Below are positions 34,623 through 44,098 of a DNA stretch of 64,000 bases, one piece after another. The DNA is taken from NCBI RefSeq assembly GCF_014982725.1, contig NZ_JADCJZ010000001.1:784488-848487 (forward strand), in the 5' to 3' direction. The first letter of the stretch is position 1. Every line of letters starts with the position of its first letter. Source of the stretch: Thermophilibacter gallinarum. Its GTDB lineage: Bacteria; Actinomycetota; Coriobacteriia; Coriobacteriales; Atopobiaceae. Below the pieces are notes generated by a model. It made no database searches and was not told the origin of the DNA. It saw only the letters and a list, made by a program, of their open reading frames with translations. The position numbers and the translations under genes are program-made.

Positions 34623-36926
34623 ATGCCCTACGCGAGCGTCGTGCTCGACATACCCACGCGCGCGCTGGACGCGGCCTTCGATTACGCCGTGCCGTCCGAG
34701 CTCGCCGCGGACGCCGTCGTCGGCGCCACGGTGCTCGTGACCTTCGCCAATCGCGCCGCCGTGGGCTACGTGGTCGCGGTCCGCGACGAGCCGTCCGCCG
34801 GCGTCGCGCCCGAGAAGATCCGCGCGGTCGAGCAGGTCCTCGCGCCGAGCGCCTTCGACGACGTCGCCGCCCGCGTGGCCGCCTGGATGGCGCGCGAGTA
34901 CGCCTGCCCGCCGGCCGAGGCCGTCCGGCCGTTCCTCGCCCCGGGGCAGAAGGTCCGCGTCACGCGCGCGGCCGACGACGCGCCCTGGGAGCTCCAGACC
35001 GAGCGCACCGGCGCCGTGGACGACCGCTGGGCCGCCCTCACGCCCGCCGCCAACGACTACGAGCCCGTGCGCTCCGCCTCCCGCCAGCGCGCCGTGATCG
35101 AGGCCCTGCGTCAGGGCCCGCAGCGCGTGGCCGAGCTCTCCGCCACCATCCCCGGCGCGGCCGCCGCCGTGACGGCGCTCGCCAAGCGCGGCGTCGTGGA
35201 CGTCACGCACCGCCGACGCGTGCGCGGCACCGACGACACGACGCTCTCCTCGGCTGCCGCGCCGCGCCCGGAGCGCCTCACCGACGGCCAGCTCGCCGCC
35301 CTCGACGCGATCGAGCGCGCCCGCACCGTCGGCCGCGGCGACGTCGTGCTCGTTGACGGCGTGACCGGCTCCGGCAAGACCGAGGTCTACCTCGCCGCCA
35401 TCGAGCGCGCGCTCGCGGACGGCCGCGGGGCGCTCGTGCTCGTGCCGGAGATCAGCCTCACGGCCCAGACCGTGGGCCGCTTCCGCAGCCGCTTCGGCGA
35501 CGAGGTCGCCGTCCTCCACAGCCGCCTCTCCGCCGGCGAGCGCTTCGACCAGTGGGACCTCGTCCGCAGCGGGCGGGCCCGCGTCGTGGTGGGCGCCCGA
35601 TCGGCGCTCTTCGCCCCGCTCGCGGACCCCGGCCTCATCATCATCGACGAGGAGCACGAGGGCTCCTACAAGCAGGACAAGTCGCCGCGCTACCACGCGC
35701 GCGAGGTGGCCGCCGAGCTCGCCCGCGCCCGCGGCGCGGCGCTCGTGCTGGGCTCGGCCACGCCCTCGCTCGAGAGCCTCGCTCGCTGCCGCGCCGGCGA
35801 GTTCCGCGGCGTCCGCTGGACGCGCGTCGAGATGCGCGAGCGGCCCGGCGGCGCGCGACTGCCCGAGGTCACGGTCGCGGACATGGCCGAGCAGTTCCGC
35901 GGCGGCGGCCGCTCGGTCTTCTCGGCCCCGCTCGCCGACGCCCTGCTCGACGTCGCGCGCCGCCGCGAGAAGGCGGTGCTGCTGCTCAACCGCCGCGGCT
36001 TCGCGAACTTCCTCATGTGCCGCGAGTGCGGCTGCGTGCCCGAGTGCCCGCACTGCTCGTGCGCGCTGACCTACCACGAGCGCGGCCACCGGCTCGTCTG
36101 CCACAGCTGCGGGCGGAGCTGGCCGGTGCGCGCCTTCCCGGACCCCACCACGAGCTGTCCCAACTGCGGGAGCCGCTACCTGGCCGCCTACGGCGTGGGC
36201 ACCCAGCGCGTGGAGGACGAGCTGCGCATGCTGCTGCCCGACCACGTCGAGGTCATCCGCATGGACGCGGACAGCACGCGCGCCAAGGGCGCCCACCAGG
36301 AGCTGCTCGAGCGCTTCGACGCCGCCGAGTGCGCGGTCCTCGTGGGCACGCAGATGATCGCCAAGGGGCTCGACTTCCCCGAGGTCACGCTCGTGGGCGT
36401 GATCAACGCGGACACGGTGCTCAAGCTGCCGGACTTCCGCGCCGCCGAGCGCACCTACGACCTGCTGGAGCAGGTTGCCGGCCGCGCGGGCCGCGGCGAG
36501 CGGCCCGGCCGCGTGATCGTGCAGACCTACTGGGCGAGCCACCCCGCCATCCGCGCCGTGGCGGCCCACGACCGCGCGGTCTTTCTCGACGCCGAGCTCG
36601 CCGAGCGCGCGGGCGCCAGCTACCCGCCGTTCAGCCGCCTGGCCAACGTCACCGTCTGGGGACGTGCCGAGAAGGACGTGCGCGCCGTCACCGACGAGCT
36701 CGCAGCGGCGCTGCGCGCTCGCCTGGGAGACGCCGCGGGCTGGGAGGTGCTCGGCCCTGCGGACTGCCTGCGGGCGCGCGCCAAGGACCAGTTCCGCCGC
36801 CACGTCATGGTGAAGGCGCCGGCCGACGCCGACCTGGGCGGGCTTCTCGGCTCGTGCGCCGCGAGCATCCCGCGCCGCCGGGGTATTAACATGGCAGTGG
36901 ACGTTGACGCGTACGACATGATGTAG
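34623..36926 (+). CDS. priA: primosomal protein N' (PriA helicase)
   Basis: Superfamily 2 DNA helicase that restarts stalled replication forks; 767 aa. An N-terminal 3'-end-binding domain (PYASVVLDIPTRALDAAFDY) is followed by Walker A GVTGSGKT at about 246-253, LIIIDEEHEGSYKQ near 340, LGSATPSLESL, and the zinc-binding Cys cluster at about 465-520 (CRECGCVPECPHCS, CHSCG, CPNCG). ATG 34623 follows CGGAGG. Clustered with def, fmt and rsmB as in many bacteria. Confidence 0.96.
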   Translation: MPYASVVLDIPTRALDAAFDYAVPSELAADAVVGATVLVTFANRAAVGYVVAVRDEPSAGVAPEKIRAVEQVLAPSAFDDVAARVAAWMAREYACPPAEAVRPFLAPGQKVRVTRAADDAPWELQTERTGAVDDRWAALTPAANDYEPVRSASRQRAVIEALRQGPQRVAELSATIPGAAAAVTALAKRGVVDVTHRRRVRGTDDTTLSSAAAPRPERLTDGQLAALDAIERARTVGRGDVVLVDGVTGSGKTEVYLAAIERALADGRGALVLVPEISLTAQTVGRFRSRFGDEVAVLHSRLSAGERFDQWDLVRSGRARVVVGARSALFAPLADPGLIIIDEEHEGSYKQDKSPRYHAREVAAELARARGAALVLGSATPSLESLARCRAGEFRGVRWTRVEMRERPGGARLPEVTVADMAEQFRGGGRSVFSAPLADALLDVARRREKAVLLLNRRGFANFLMCRECGCVPECPHCSCALTYHERGHRLVCHSCGRSWPVRAFPDPTTSCPNCGSRYLAAYGVGTQRVEDELRMLLPDHVEVIRMDADSTRAKGAHQELLERFDAAECAVLVGTQMIAKGLDFPEVTLVGVINADTVLKLPDFRAAERTYDLLEQVAGRAGRGERPGRVIVQTYWASHPAIRAVAAHDRAVFLDAELAERAGASYPPFSRLANVTVWGRAEKDVRAVTDELAAALRARLGDAAGWEVLGPADCLRARAKDQFRRHVMVKAPADADLGGLLGSCAASIPRRRGINMAVDVDAYDMM

Positions 36927-36968
36927 CGACGGCCGCGCGGGACCGCCCGCCGCGGCAGAAGGAGGACC

Positions 36969-37514
36969 ATGAACGAGCTCAAGGAGATCGTGCTCTCGCC
37001 GGACCCGCGCCTCGCGCAGGAGTGCGCGCCGATCGAGGAGATCGACGACGAGGTGCGCGCGCTGGCCAAGCGCATGCTCAAGGTCATGTACGCCGCCGAC
37101 GGCTGCGGCCTGGCGGGCCCGCAGATCGGCGAGATGCGCCAGATCGTGGTCATCGACGTCGACTGGGCCGGCAAGAACTCCAAGAAGAACCCCTACGTGC
37201 TCATCAACCCGCAGGTCGTGACCGCCGACGGCCCCGAGGTCGAGGGCAGCGAGGGCTGCCTGTCGTTCCCGGGCGTGAGCGTGCGCGTGAGCCGCCCGAG
37301 CCACGTGGTCGTGCGCGCCCGCAACCTGGACGGTGACCTCATGCAGTACGAGGCGGCGGACAACCTCATGGCCGTCTGCCTGCAGCACGAGATCGACCAC
37401 GTCCACGGCGTGACGATGTTCGACCACCTGGCTCCGATGGCGCGCGCCGAGGCCGAGCGCGCCTACGAGGCCGCCCTTGCCGCGGGCGCCCGCCCGGGCG
37501 ACACCGAGGCCTAG
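36969..37514 (+). CDS. def: peptide deformylase
   Basis: Removes the N-formyl group from nascent proteins; 181 aa. The three motifs are present: GCGLAGPQIG (about 46-55), EGCLSFPGV with the metal Cys, and QHEIDHVHG with HExxH. ATG 36969 follows AGAAGGAGG. It pairs functionally with fmt just downstream. Confidence 0.96.
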   Translation: MNELKEIVLSPDPRLAQECAPIEEIDDEVRALAKRMLKVMYAADGCGLAGPQIGEMRQIVVIDVDWAGKNSKKNPYVLINPQVVTADGPEVEGSEGCLSFPGVSVRVSRPSHVVVRARNLDGDLMQYEAADNLMAVCLQHEIDHVHGVTMFDHLAPMARAEAERAYEAALAAGARPGDTEA

Positions 37515-37523
37515 GGGGCGCGC

Positions 37524-38453
37524 ATGGCTGACACCAGGCTGCGTGTCGTCTTCATGGGGACGCCGGAGTTCGCCGTGCCGTCGCTCGAGCGGCTGGCCGA
37601 GACGTGCGACGTGGCGCTCGTGCTCACGCGCCCGGACGCGGTGCGCGGCCGCGGCAGGGCGCTCGTGCCGTCGCCGGTGAAGGCCCGCGCGCTCGAGCTG
37701 GGGCTGCCCGTGGTCGAGACCTCGCGCATCACGCCGGAGGTCGCCGACGCCCTGCGCGCCGCCGCGGCGGACGTCTTCTGCGTGGCGGCCTACGGCTGCA
37801 TCCTGCCCGACGAGGTGCTCGCGATGGCGCCCGGCGGCTGCGTGAACGTGCACGCGTCGCTGCTGCCGCGCTGGCGCGGCGCGGCGCCGATCCAGCGCGC
37901 GATCCTCGCCGGCGACGAGGAGACGGGCGTCTCCATCATGCGGATCGGCCACGGCGTTGACACCGGCGCGTACTGTGCGCAGGCCAGCGTGACGGTGGGG
38001 GAGAAGGACACCGAGGCCCTCGCGGCCGAGCTCGCGCGCGTGGGTGCGGGGCTTCTCGTGGAGACGCTGCCCTCCGTGGTGGACGGCACGGCCGTCTGGG
38101 TCGAGCAGGACGAGGCGCTCGTGACGCACGCGGCCAAGATCGAGAAGCGCGAGCTCATGCTGGACCCGGCGGACGGCGCGTGCGCCAACGCCCTGCGCGT
38201 GCAGGCCTCCGGTGACACGGCCCCGGCCCGCTGCGTGGTGGCCGGTCGCGGCGTGCGCGTGTGCGCCGCGCGGGTCGGCGAGAAGGACGTGGCGCCGGGC
38301 GGCGTCGCGGTGGGGCGCGGGCGCGTCTGGCTCGGCTGCGCCGACGGCTCGCTCGAGGTCCTGCGCGTGAAGCCGGACGGCAAGCGTGAGATGGAGGCCT
38401 CCGCGTGGGCCGCGGGCCTGCGCGGCGACGGCCTGACCTGGGGGCGCGCGTAG
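37524..38453 (+). CDS. fmt: methionyl-tRNA formyltransferase
   Basis: Formylates initiator Met-tRNA with 10-formyl-THF; 309 aa. VVFMGTPEFAVPSLE at the start, catalytic NVHASLLPRWRGAAPIQRAI and HGVDTGAY (Asn-His-Asp set), and a C-terminal OB-like domain. ATG 37524 is 9 nt after def. The stop overlaps the next gene by 1 nt. Confidence 0.96.
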   Translation: MADTRLRVVFMGTPEFAVPSLERLAETCDVALVLTRPDAVRGRGRALVPSPVKARALELGLPVVETSRITPEVADALRAAAADVFCVAAYGCILPDEVLAMAPGGCVNVHASLLPRWRGAAPIQRAILAGDEETGVSIMRIGHGVDTGAYCAQASVTVGEKDTEALAAELARVGAGLLVETLPSVVDGTAVWVEQDEALVTHAAKIEKRELMLDPADGACANALRVQASGDTAPARCVVAGRGVRVCAARVGEKDVAPGGVAVGRGRVWLGCADGSLEVLRVKPDGKREMEASAWAAGLRGDGLTWGRA

Positions 38454-39778
38454 TGGCGCGGCTCTCCGCGGCCCGGCGCGCGGCGCTCGCGCTCGCGGGC
38501 GAGCGGCGCCGGCGCGGCGCCCGTGCGCGCGACCTGCTGCGCGGCTCGGAGGCGCTGTCGGAGCTGGACGAGCGCGACCGCGGCCTGGCGGTCAGGCTCG
38601 TCATGGGCGTTACCGCCGCCGAGGGTGCGCTCGACGTCATGGTCGACGCCCATCTGCGACGCGGCGCGCGCCTCGAGCCGCGCGTCCGCGACGCGCTGCG
38701 GATCGCCGCCTTCGAGCTGGTCTACCTGGGCACGCGCTCGGACGTGGCCGTGAGCCAGGGCGTCGAGCTCGTCCGCTCGGTCGCGCCTCGGGCGGCGGGC
38801 CTTGCCAACGCCGTGCTGCGCCGCGTTGCCGAGGAGGACGTCGCGGCCGTCGCCGACGCGCGCGCCCGCGTCGTCGCGGGCACCTATGACACCTCTGACC
38901 TGGCGCTCGTTGGCGCGCTACCTGAGTGGCTCGCCGAGCGCGTCGGCACCCGCGCCCTGACCGCCCTCGAGCCCGCCGCCCCCTGGGTCGCCGCCAACGT
39001 GCAAAGGGGACAGGCACTTTTCCACGCTCTCGAGGAGGCGGGCTGCGAGCCGCAGGAGGGCCCGCTGCCGCGGTCGTACCGTCTGGGCGCGCCGTCTCGC
39101 CTCGCGCCGTCGGGCCTCGTCGAGCGCGCCGACGTCATCCCCTGCGACCTCGCCGCCCAGGAGGTCGCCCTCGCCTGCGTGCCCGCGCCCGGCGAGCGCG
39201 TGCTCGAGGTCGGCCAGGGCCGCGGCACCAAGACGCTGCTGCTCCAAAATGCGGCGATCGCCGCGGGCGGCCCGTGCGAGATCACGGCCGTCGAGGTCAG
39301 CCCGCGCAAGTCCGAGCTCGCGCGCCGCCGCATGGAGGCCGCCGGCGTCGCTGACCACGTGCGCCGCGTTTGCGCCGACGGCCGCGCGCTGCCCGAGGAC
39401 CTCGGCACCTTCGACCTCGTGTTCCTCGACGCGCCCTGCTCCGGCACCGGCACGCTCGCCCGCCACCCGGAGATCGCCTGGTCGCTCGACCCGTCCGCGC
39501 CCGCCGAGCTCGCCGCCCTCCAGGCCGAGCTGCTCGCGTCGGCCGCGGCGCACGTCGCCCCGGGCGGCCGGCTCGTCTACGCGACGTGCTCCGTGCTCGC
39601 CGAGGAGAACGACGCCGTCATCCGGGCGTTTCTCGCCAGCCCCGCCGGCGCGCCCTTCGAGCTCGTCGGCTCCGGCCTCACCGAGGTGCCCGGCGGCTCC
39701 GACACCCACTTCCACGCCCACCTCCGCCGTACTAGCGCCATCTGCACGTTATCCGACCCCACGACCGCGTTCGGGTGA
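38453..39778 (+). CDS. rsmB: 16S rRNA (cytosine-5)-methyltransferase RsmB/Sun-like
   Basis: SAM-dependent rRNA m5C methyltransferase of 441 aa. An N-terminal NusB-like domain (VRDALRIAAFELVYL, VAVSQGVELVRSVAPRAAG, ANAVLRR) precedes the Rossmann domain with VLEVGQGRGTKTLLL, the Cys motif LDAPCSGTGTLARHPEI near 326 and the second Cys in VYATCSVLAEEN near 378. It starts at GTG 38453, overlapping fmt by 1 nt. The usual DLCAAPGG-type loop reads EVGQGRGTKT, a variation worth noting. Confidence 0.92.
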   Translation: MARLSAARRAALALAGERRRRGARARDLLRGSEALSELDERDRGLAVRLVMGVTAAEGALDVMVDAHLRRGARLEPRVRDALRIAAFELVYLGTRSDVAVSQGVELVRSVAPRAAGLANAVLRRVAEEDVAAVADARARVVAGTYDTSDLALVGALPEWLAERVGTRALTALEPAAPWVAANVQRGQALFHALEEAGCEPQEGPLPRSYRLGAPSRLAPSGLVERADVIPCDLAAQEVALACVPAPGERVLEVGQGRGTKTLLLQNAAIAAGGPCEITAVEVSPRKSELARRRMEAAGVADHVRRVCADGRALPEDLGTFDLVFLDAPCSGTGTLARHPEIAWSLDPSAPAELAALQAELLASAAAHVAPGGRLVYATCSVLAEENDAVIRAFLASPAGAPFELVGSGLTEVPGGSDTHFHAHLRRTSAICTLSDPTTAFG

Positions 39779-40300
39779 TGATTCCGCCGCCGACGAGCCG
39801 TCTCGCTCTGCAAAACGCCCACTCGTGATGAATTTCGACGTGCCCGAATGCAAAACGCTCGCTCGTGATGAGTCTTTTCGACCTCCACCCATTTCGAGAC
39901 AAGTTCGAAACAACATATGGCGAGGTAAAAGAAATATAAGAATACGAACCACCGTTCCTTGGCCCGCTCGGCCTCTAATTCCTTCATCACGAGCGTCAGT
40001 TTTGCATGACCCGACCTCTCGATTCATCACGAGCGCCCGTTTTGCGAAGCCTCTCGGTCTTTCGTCCAGTACGCGGTTTCCATTGTTTCCGCCCTCGATT
40101 TCGCAGGAAATCACGTATCGACGCAGCGCAATACGCGACTTCCAACGAAACGCCCGCCCAAAACGTGGGAAATCGCGTACTGGCCGCCCGCGCCCCCGGC
40201 TCCGTGAATTCGCGCTGAAGCCGAGAAGATCGGCGCATCCCGCGACCCAAGTTGGGTACCGTAGAAACGTTGCCGAACGCCCCGGAAGGACCCGACCCCC
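39779..40300. repeat. rsmB-ABC transporter gap with two compound inverted repeats
   Basis: A 522-nt gap with no gene. GCAAAACG followed within 10 nt by CTCGTGATGA occurs forward at 39810 and 39850 and inverted at 39985 and 40025 (CATCACGAGCG, then GTTTTGC): period 40 in both arms, around an AT-rich centre. A second, longer hairpin follows: CCAGTACGCGGTTTCC (40066-40081) with GGAAATCGCGTACTGG (40168-40183), and an inner imperfect stem. Confidence 0.75.
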
Positions 40301-43300
40301 ATGCTCGAGCTCAAGGACATCTGCAAGCAATACGTCACGACTGGATTCACGCAGGTGGCGCTCGACCACGTCTCCGTCGCCTTCCGCGACAGCGAGTTCG
40401 TGGCAATCCTCGGCCCCTCCGGCTCCGGCAAGACCACGATGCTCAACATCGTCGGCGGCCTCGACCACTTCGACGACGGCGACCTCGTGATCGACGGCAT
40501 CTCCACCCGCGAGTACAAGGACCGCGACTGGGACGCCTACCGCAACAACCGCATCGGCTTCGTGTTCCAGAGCTACAACCTCATCCCGCACCAGACGATC
40601 CTCGCCAACGTCGAGCTCGCGCTCACGCTCTCGGGCGTCGGCCGCGCCGAGCGCCGACAGCGCGCCCTCGACGCCCTCGCGCGCGTCGGCCTCGCCGACC
40701 ACGTGAACAAGCGCCCGAGCCAGCTCTCCGGCGGCCAGATGCAGCGCGTCGCCATCGCTCGCGCCCTCATCAACGACCCGGAGATCCTGCTCGCCGACGA
40801 GCCCACCGGCGCCCTGGACTCCGCCACGTCCGTGCAGGTCATGGACCTGCTCAAGGAGGTCGCCCAGGACCGCCTCGTCGTCATGGTCACGCACAACCCT
40901 GAGCTCGCGCACCGCTACGCCACGCGCATCGTGGAGCTCGCCGACGGCCGCGTCACCGCAGACTCCGACCCCTTCGACCCCGCCTCCGCCCCGCGTCGCG
41001 AGGCCAAGGCCGCCCGCCGCACCTCGATGAGCTTCCTCACCGCGCTCGGCCTCTCGTTCAACAACCTCATGACCAAGAAGGGCCGCACCATCATGACGGC
41101 CTTCGCGGGCTCGATCGGCATCATCGGCATCGCCGCGATCCTCGCGCTGGCCAACGGCGTCAACGACTACATCGCCCGCGTGGAGGAGGACACCCTCTCC
41201 AGCTACCCGCTGTCCATAACCAAGCAGAGCATGGACATCTCCGGCATGCTCTCGGAGGACGCGGCCCAGGCGCAGGCGGGCGAGAAGGACGACGACCCCG
41301 ACCAGATCCCCGAGTTCACCATGCTCACGGACATGTTCGCCTCCGTGGGCTCCAACGACCTCTCCGGTCTCAAGAGCTACCTCGAGTCCGACCCCGACGA
41401 CCTCGACTCCTACGTGAACGCCATCCAGTACGACTACGGCCTCACGCCGCTCGTCTACAAGGCCGACACCTCTGACGGGGCGGTCCAGCTCAACCCCAAC
41501 GCGCTCTCCACGGCCATGACCGGCGGCGCGTCCGGCACCGCCACGGCGGGCATGACCGGCGGCGGGATGAGCGTCTTCAACGAGATGATCGACGACCAGG
41601 AGCTCCTCGAGTCCCAGTACGACGTCGTTGCCGGCCGCTGGGCCACCGCCGCCGACGAGTGCGTGCTCGTGCTCACCCAGAGCGGCCGCATCTCCGACTA
41701 CACGCTCTACGGCATCGGCGTGCTCGACCCGGCAGACCTGACCGAGATGGTGAACTCCGCCATGAGCGGCACGGCGGGGGAGACCCAGATCGACGAGGCG
41801 GACGTCGACTTCACCTACGACGACGCCCTCGCGCTCGACTTCCGCGTGCTGAGCCCCTCCGACCTCTACCGCAGAAACGCCGAGACGGGCGGCTGGACCG
41901 ACATGTCCTCCGACGCCGACTTCGTCGCGAGCGCCGTCGAGGCCGGCCTCGACCTGCACGTCGTCGGCGTCGTGCGCCCCAACGAGAGCTCCGACGCCAA
42001 GGCGCTCTCGGCCGGCATCGCCTACACGCCCGCGCTCACCCAGGTGCTCATGGACCGCGCCGCTGACTCCCAGATCGTCCAGCAGCAGCTCGCCGACCCC
42101 GAGGTCGACATCTTCACCGGCAAGTCCTTCGACACCCTGCAGGAGGAGGCGCGCCAGGGCGTCGACCTGGGGAGCCTCTTCTCCGTGGACGAGGACGGCC
42201 TGCGCTCGGCCTTCTCCTTCGACACGAGCGCGCTCCAGGGCGCTTTCGACCCCTCGGGCCTGGACCTCTCCGGCCTCGACATCGACCTCTCCGGCGTCGC
42301 GGGCCAGATCGACATGGACTCTCTCGTGGCGGGCGCGCCGGCGCCGGACTTCTCCTCGATCCTCGACGACGAGCTCGCGGACCCCGCGCTCACGCCCGAG
42401 CAGGTCGAGGACGTCACCGAGCTCGCCAGCCAGCTCATCGGCGGCTTCATGAAGCAGGCCGACGGCATCGACCCCGACGACCCCGACCTCGCGCAGAAGC
42501 TCGTCGCGCACCTCGCGACCTACCTCCAGACCCCCGAGGCCCAGGCCACCCTCGCGCAGATCGAGGAGGTCGCCGGTCCCGCCGTGCGCGAGCGCGTCCA
42601 GGAGATCCTCTCCGACTACGTCTCAGGCCAGCTCGCGCCGTATCTGCAGTCCTTCGTGCAGCAGATGTCCGCGCAGATCGGCGCGGCCGTCTCCGAGCAG
42701 CTCCAGAGCGCCATGACGCAGCTGCTCTCCCAGTACGCCGACCAGGTGGCCGGCGGCCTCGCGCAGCTCCAGAGCGCCTTTTCCGTGGACGGTCAGGCGC
42801 TCGCGAGCTCCATTCACTTCAACATGGACGCCGAGGACCTGGCCTCGCTCATGGAGAGCTACGCCAACGCGTCCCAGCTCACCTACGACAACAACCTCCA
42901 GACGCTCGGCTACGCCACGCCGGACGACCCGGCCGCGATCCAGATCTACCCCAAGGACTTCGAGGCCAAGGAGCGCGTGGTCGACCTCATCGACGTCTAC
43001 AACGACGAGCAGCGCGCCGCCGGCAACGACGACGCCGTGATCACCTACACCGACTACGTGGGCGTCATCATGGGCAGCGTCACCGACATCGTGAACATGA
43101 TCTCGCTCGTGCTGATAGCCTTCGTCTCCATCTCGCTCGTGGTGAGCTCCATCATGATCGGCATCATCACCTACATCAGCGTGCTCGAGCGCAAGAAGGA
43201 GATCGGCATCCTGCGCGCGATTGGCGCCTCCAAGCGCAACGTCGCGAGCGTCTTCAACGCCGAGACCTTCATCGAGGGACTGATCTCGGGCGTCTTTGCG

Positions 43301-43501
43301 ATCGCCGTGGTCGTGGCAGTGTCCGTGCCCGTGAACGCCTGGGTCCTCGCGGACTTCGACGTGGCCGGGATCATGAATCTCCCCGCGGGCTCGGCGCTGG
43401 CGCTCGTGTGCATCTCCGTCGCGCTCACGCTGGTCGCGGGCCTCATCCCGTCCAGCGCCGCCAGCCGTCGCGACCCCGTGGAGGCCCTCCGCAGCGAGTA
43501 G
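40301..43501 (+). CDS. fused ABC transporter (MacB/FtsX-type ATPase-permease)
   Basis: A 1066-aa protein that joins an ABC ATPase to an FtsX/MacB-type permease. ATPase, residues about 1-230: Walker [10 protein letters not shown] near 38, the Q-loop in [14 protein letters not shown], signature [15 protein letters not shown], Walker [14 protein letters not shown] and the switch MVTHNPE. TM1 is at about 262-285 ([20 protein letters not shown]). A long extracytoplasmic region (about 290-900) with helical stretches follows, then three TM helices and [20 protein letters not shown]. Such mechanotransmission ABC proteins export or sense peptides, or release lipoproteins; no substrate can be named. 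A hairpin follows the stop. Confidence 0.9.
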   Translation: MLELKDICKQYVTTGFTQVALDHVSVAFRDSEFVAILGPSGSGKTTMLNIVGGLDHFDDGDLVIDGISTREYKDRDWDAYRNNRIGFVFQSYNLIPHQTILANVELALTLSGVGRAERRQRALDALARVGLADHVNKRPSQLSGGQMQRVAIARALINDPEILLADEPTGALDSATSVQVMDLLKEVAQDRLVVMVTHNPELAHRYATRIVELADGRVTADSDPFDPASAPRREAKAARRTSMSFLTALGLSFNNLMTKKGRTIMTAFAGSIGIIGIAAILALANGVNDYIARVEEDTLSSYPLSITKQSMDISGMLSEDAAQAQAGEKDDDPDQIPEFTMLTDMFASVGSNDLSGLKSYLESDPDDLDSYVNAIQYDYGLTPLVYKADTSDGAVQLNPNALSTAMTGGASGTATAGMTGGGMSVFNEMIDDQELLESQYDVVAGRWATAADECVLVLTQSGRISDYTLYGIGVLDPADLTEMVNSAMSGTAGETQIDEADVDFTYDDALALDFRVLSPSDLYRRNAETGGWTDMSSDADFVASAVEAGLDLHVVGVVRPNESSDAKALSAGIAYTPALTQVLMDRAADSQIVQQQLADPEVDIFTGKSFDTLQEEARQGVDLGSLFSVDEDGLRSAFSFDTSALQGAFDPSGLDLSGLDIDLSGVAGQIDMDSLVAGAPAPDFSSILDDELADPALTPEQVEDVTELASQLIGGFMKQADGIDPDDPDLAQKLVAHLATYLQTPEAQATLAQIEEVAGPAVRERVQEILSDYVSGQLAPYLQSFVQQMSAQIGAAVSEQLQSAMTQLLSQYADQVAGGLAQLQSAFSVDGQALASSIHFNMDAEDLASLMESYANASQLTYDNNLQTLGYATPDDPAAIQIYPKDFEAKERVVDLIDVYNDEQRAAGNDDAVITYTDYVGVIMGSVTDIVNMISLVLIAFVSISLVVSSIMIGIITYISVLERKKEIGILRAIGASKRNVASVFNAETFIEGLISGVFAIAVVVAVSVPVNAWVLADFDVAGIMNLPAGSALALVCISVALTLVAGLIPSSAASRRDPVEALRSE

Positions 43502-43527
43502 GGGAGCGCGGTTCTTCTCGGCTCCCC
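43501..43527 (+). terminator. hairpin after the ABC transporter gene
   Basis: GGGGAGC (43501-43507) and GCTCCCC (43521-43527) form a stem right at the stop codon; no strong T-run follows. Confidence 0.5.
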
Positions 43528-43548
43528 CGCTTCTCTCGCCGCCATGTT

Positions 43549-43620
43549 CGGCGAGACGGAGCAAATGCAGAAAACGTTCCGGTTTTTGGCGATGTTTTCT
43601 GCAAACGCTCCGTCTCGGCA
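43549..43620. repeat. long inverted repeat upstream of hipBA
   Basis: Arms of about 26 nt (43551-43575 and 43594-43619), sharing GAGACGGAGC and TGCAGAAAAC with a few mismatches between, around an 18-nt loop. Adds to the terminator-like hairpin just upstream. Confidence 0.75.
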
Positions 43621-43635
43621 AATGAGCCGGCTCGC

Positions 43636-43684
43636 TTGACATGCAAAACTTTGCAGATAGACTAATACGCAAAACTTTGCATGC
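43636..43684 (+). promoter_or_regulatory. hipBA promoter with two operator copies
   Basis: TTGACA (43636-43641), a 16-nt spacer and TAGACT (43658-43663) form a plausible promoter. The palindromic GCAAAACTTTGC occurs twice (43643-43654 and 43669-43680), 26 bp apart, once between the -35 and -10 boxes and once just downstream. This fits autorepression by the HipB-like protein. Confidence 0.7.
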
Positions 43685-43703
43685 ACAGGGAGGCGAGAAG
43701 AAC

Positions 43704-44096
43704 GTGGACACCATGCCCATTTCAGCACCCCGTCAGGCCGGGATCTACGTGCGCCGCGCACGTGAGGCCCAGGGCCTCACGCGCGCGCAGCTCGCGGCGG
43801 CGGCTGGCGTCTCCGAGCGGCTGCTCGCCTCGCTCGAGCTGGGCGACGCCACGGGAATCAGGCTCGACAAGCTGCTCGCGGTCTTCGACGCCCTTGGGCT
43901 CTCGCTCGCGGCGCAGGGCGAGAAGATCGCGTCGCCTGTGAGCGTTGCCGCTTCTGCGCCGATACCCCAGAGGAGCCTTGTCGCGCCGGTGTCCACACGT
44001 CGAAACCGTGAGTTCGGACTTCTCGACTACGGCGCCGCTCTCAGGGATTTCATCGTCAATGACATGGGAATCTCGCTTCCTGAGGAGGCGATCTAG
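43704..44096 (+). CDS. HipB-like XRE antitoxin
   Basis: A 130-aa protein with an XRE HTH at about residues 10-70 (YVRRAREAQGLTRAQLAAAA, GVSERLLASLELGDATGIRL, DKLLAVFDALGLSLAA) and a C-terminal extension ending SLPEEAI. The start is GTG 43704, 9 nt after GGAGGC; the longer frame upstream would run through the operator. The hipA start is 2 nt downstream of the stop. As in E. coli HipB it should bind the two operators and neutralise the kinase. Confidence 0.85.
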   Translation: MDTMPISAPRQAGIYVRRAREAQGLTRAQLAAAAGVSERLLASLELGDATGIRLDKLLAVFDALGLSLAAQGEKIASPVSVAASAPIPQRSLVAPVSTRRNREFGLLDYGAALRDFIVNDMGISLPEEAI

Positions 44097-44098
44097 CC

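Noticed and set aside
39749..42511. 920-codon minus-strand open frame opposite the ABC transporter
   Set aside because: Antisense shadow rich in Val/Gly/His; the plus strand shows all ABC motifs.
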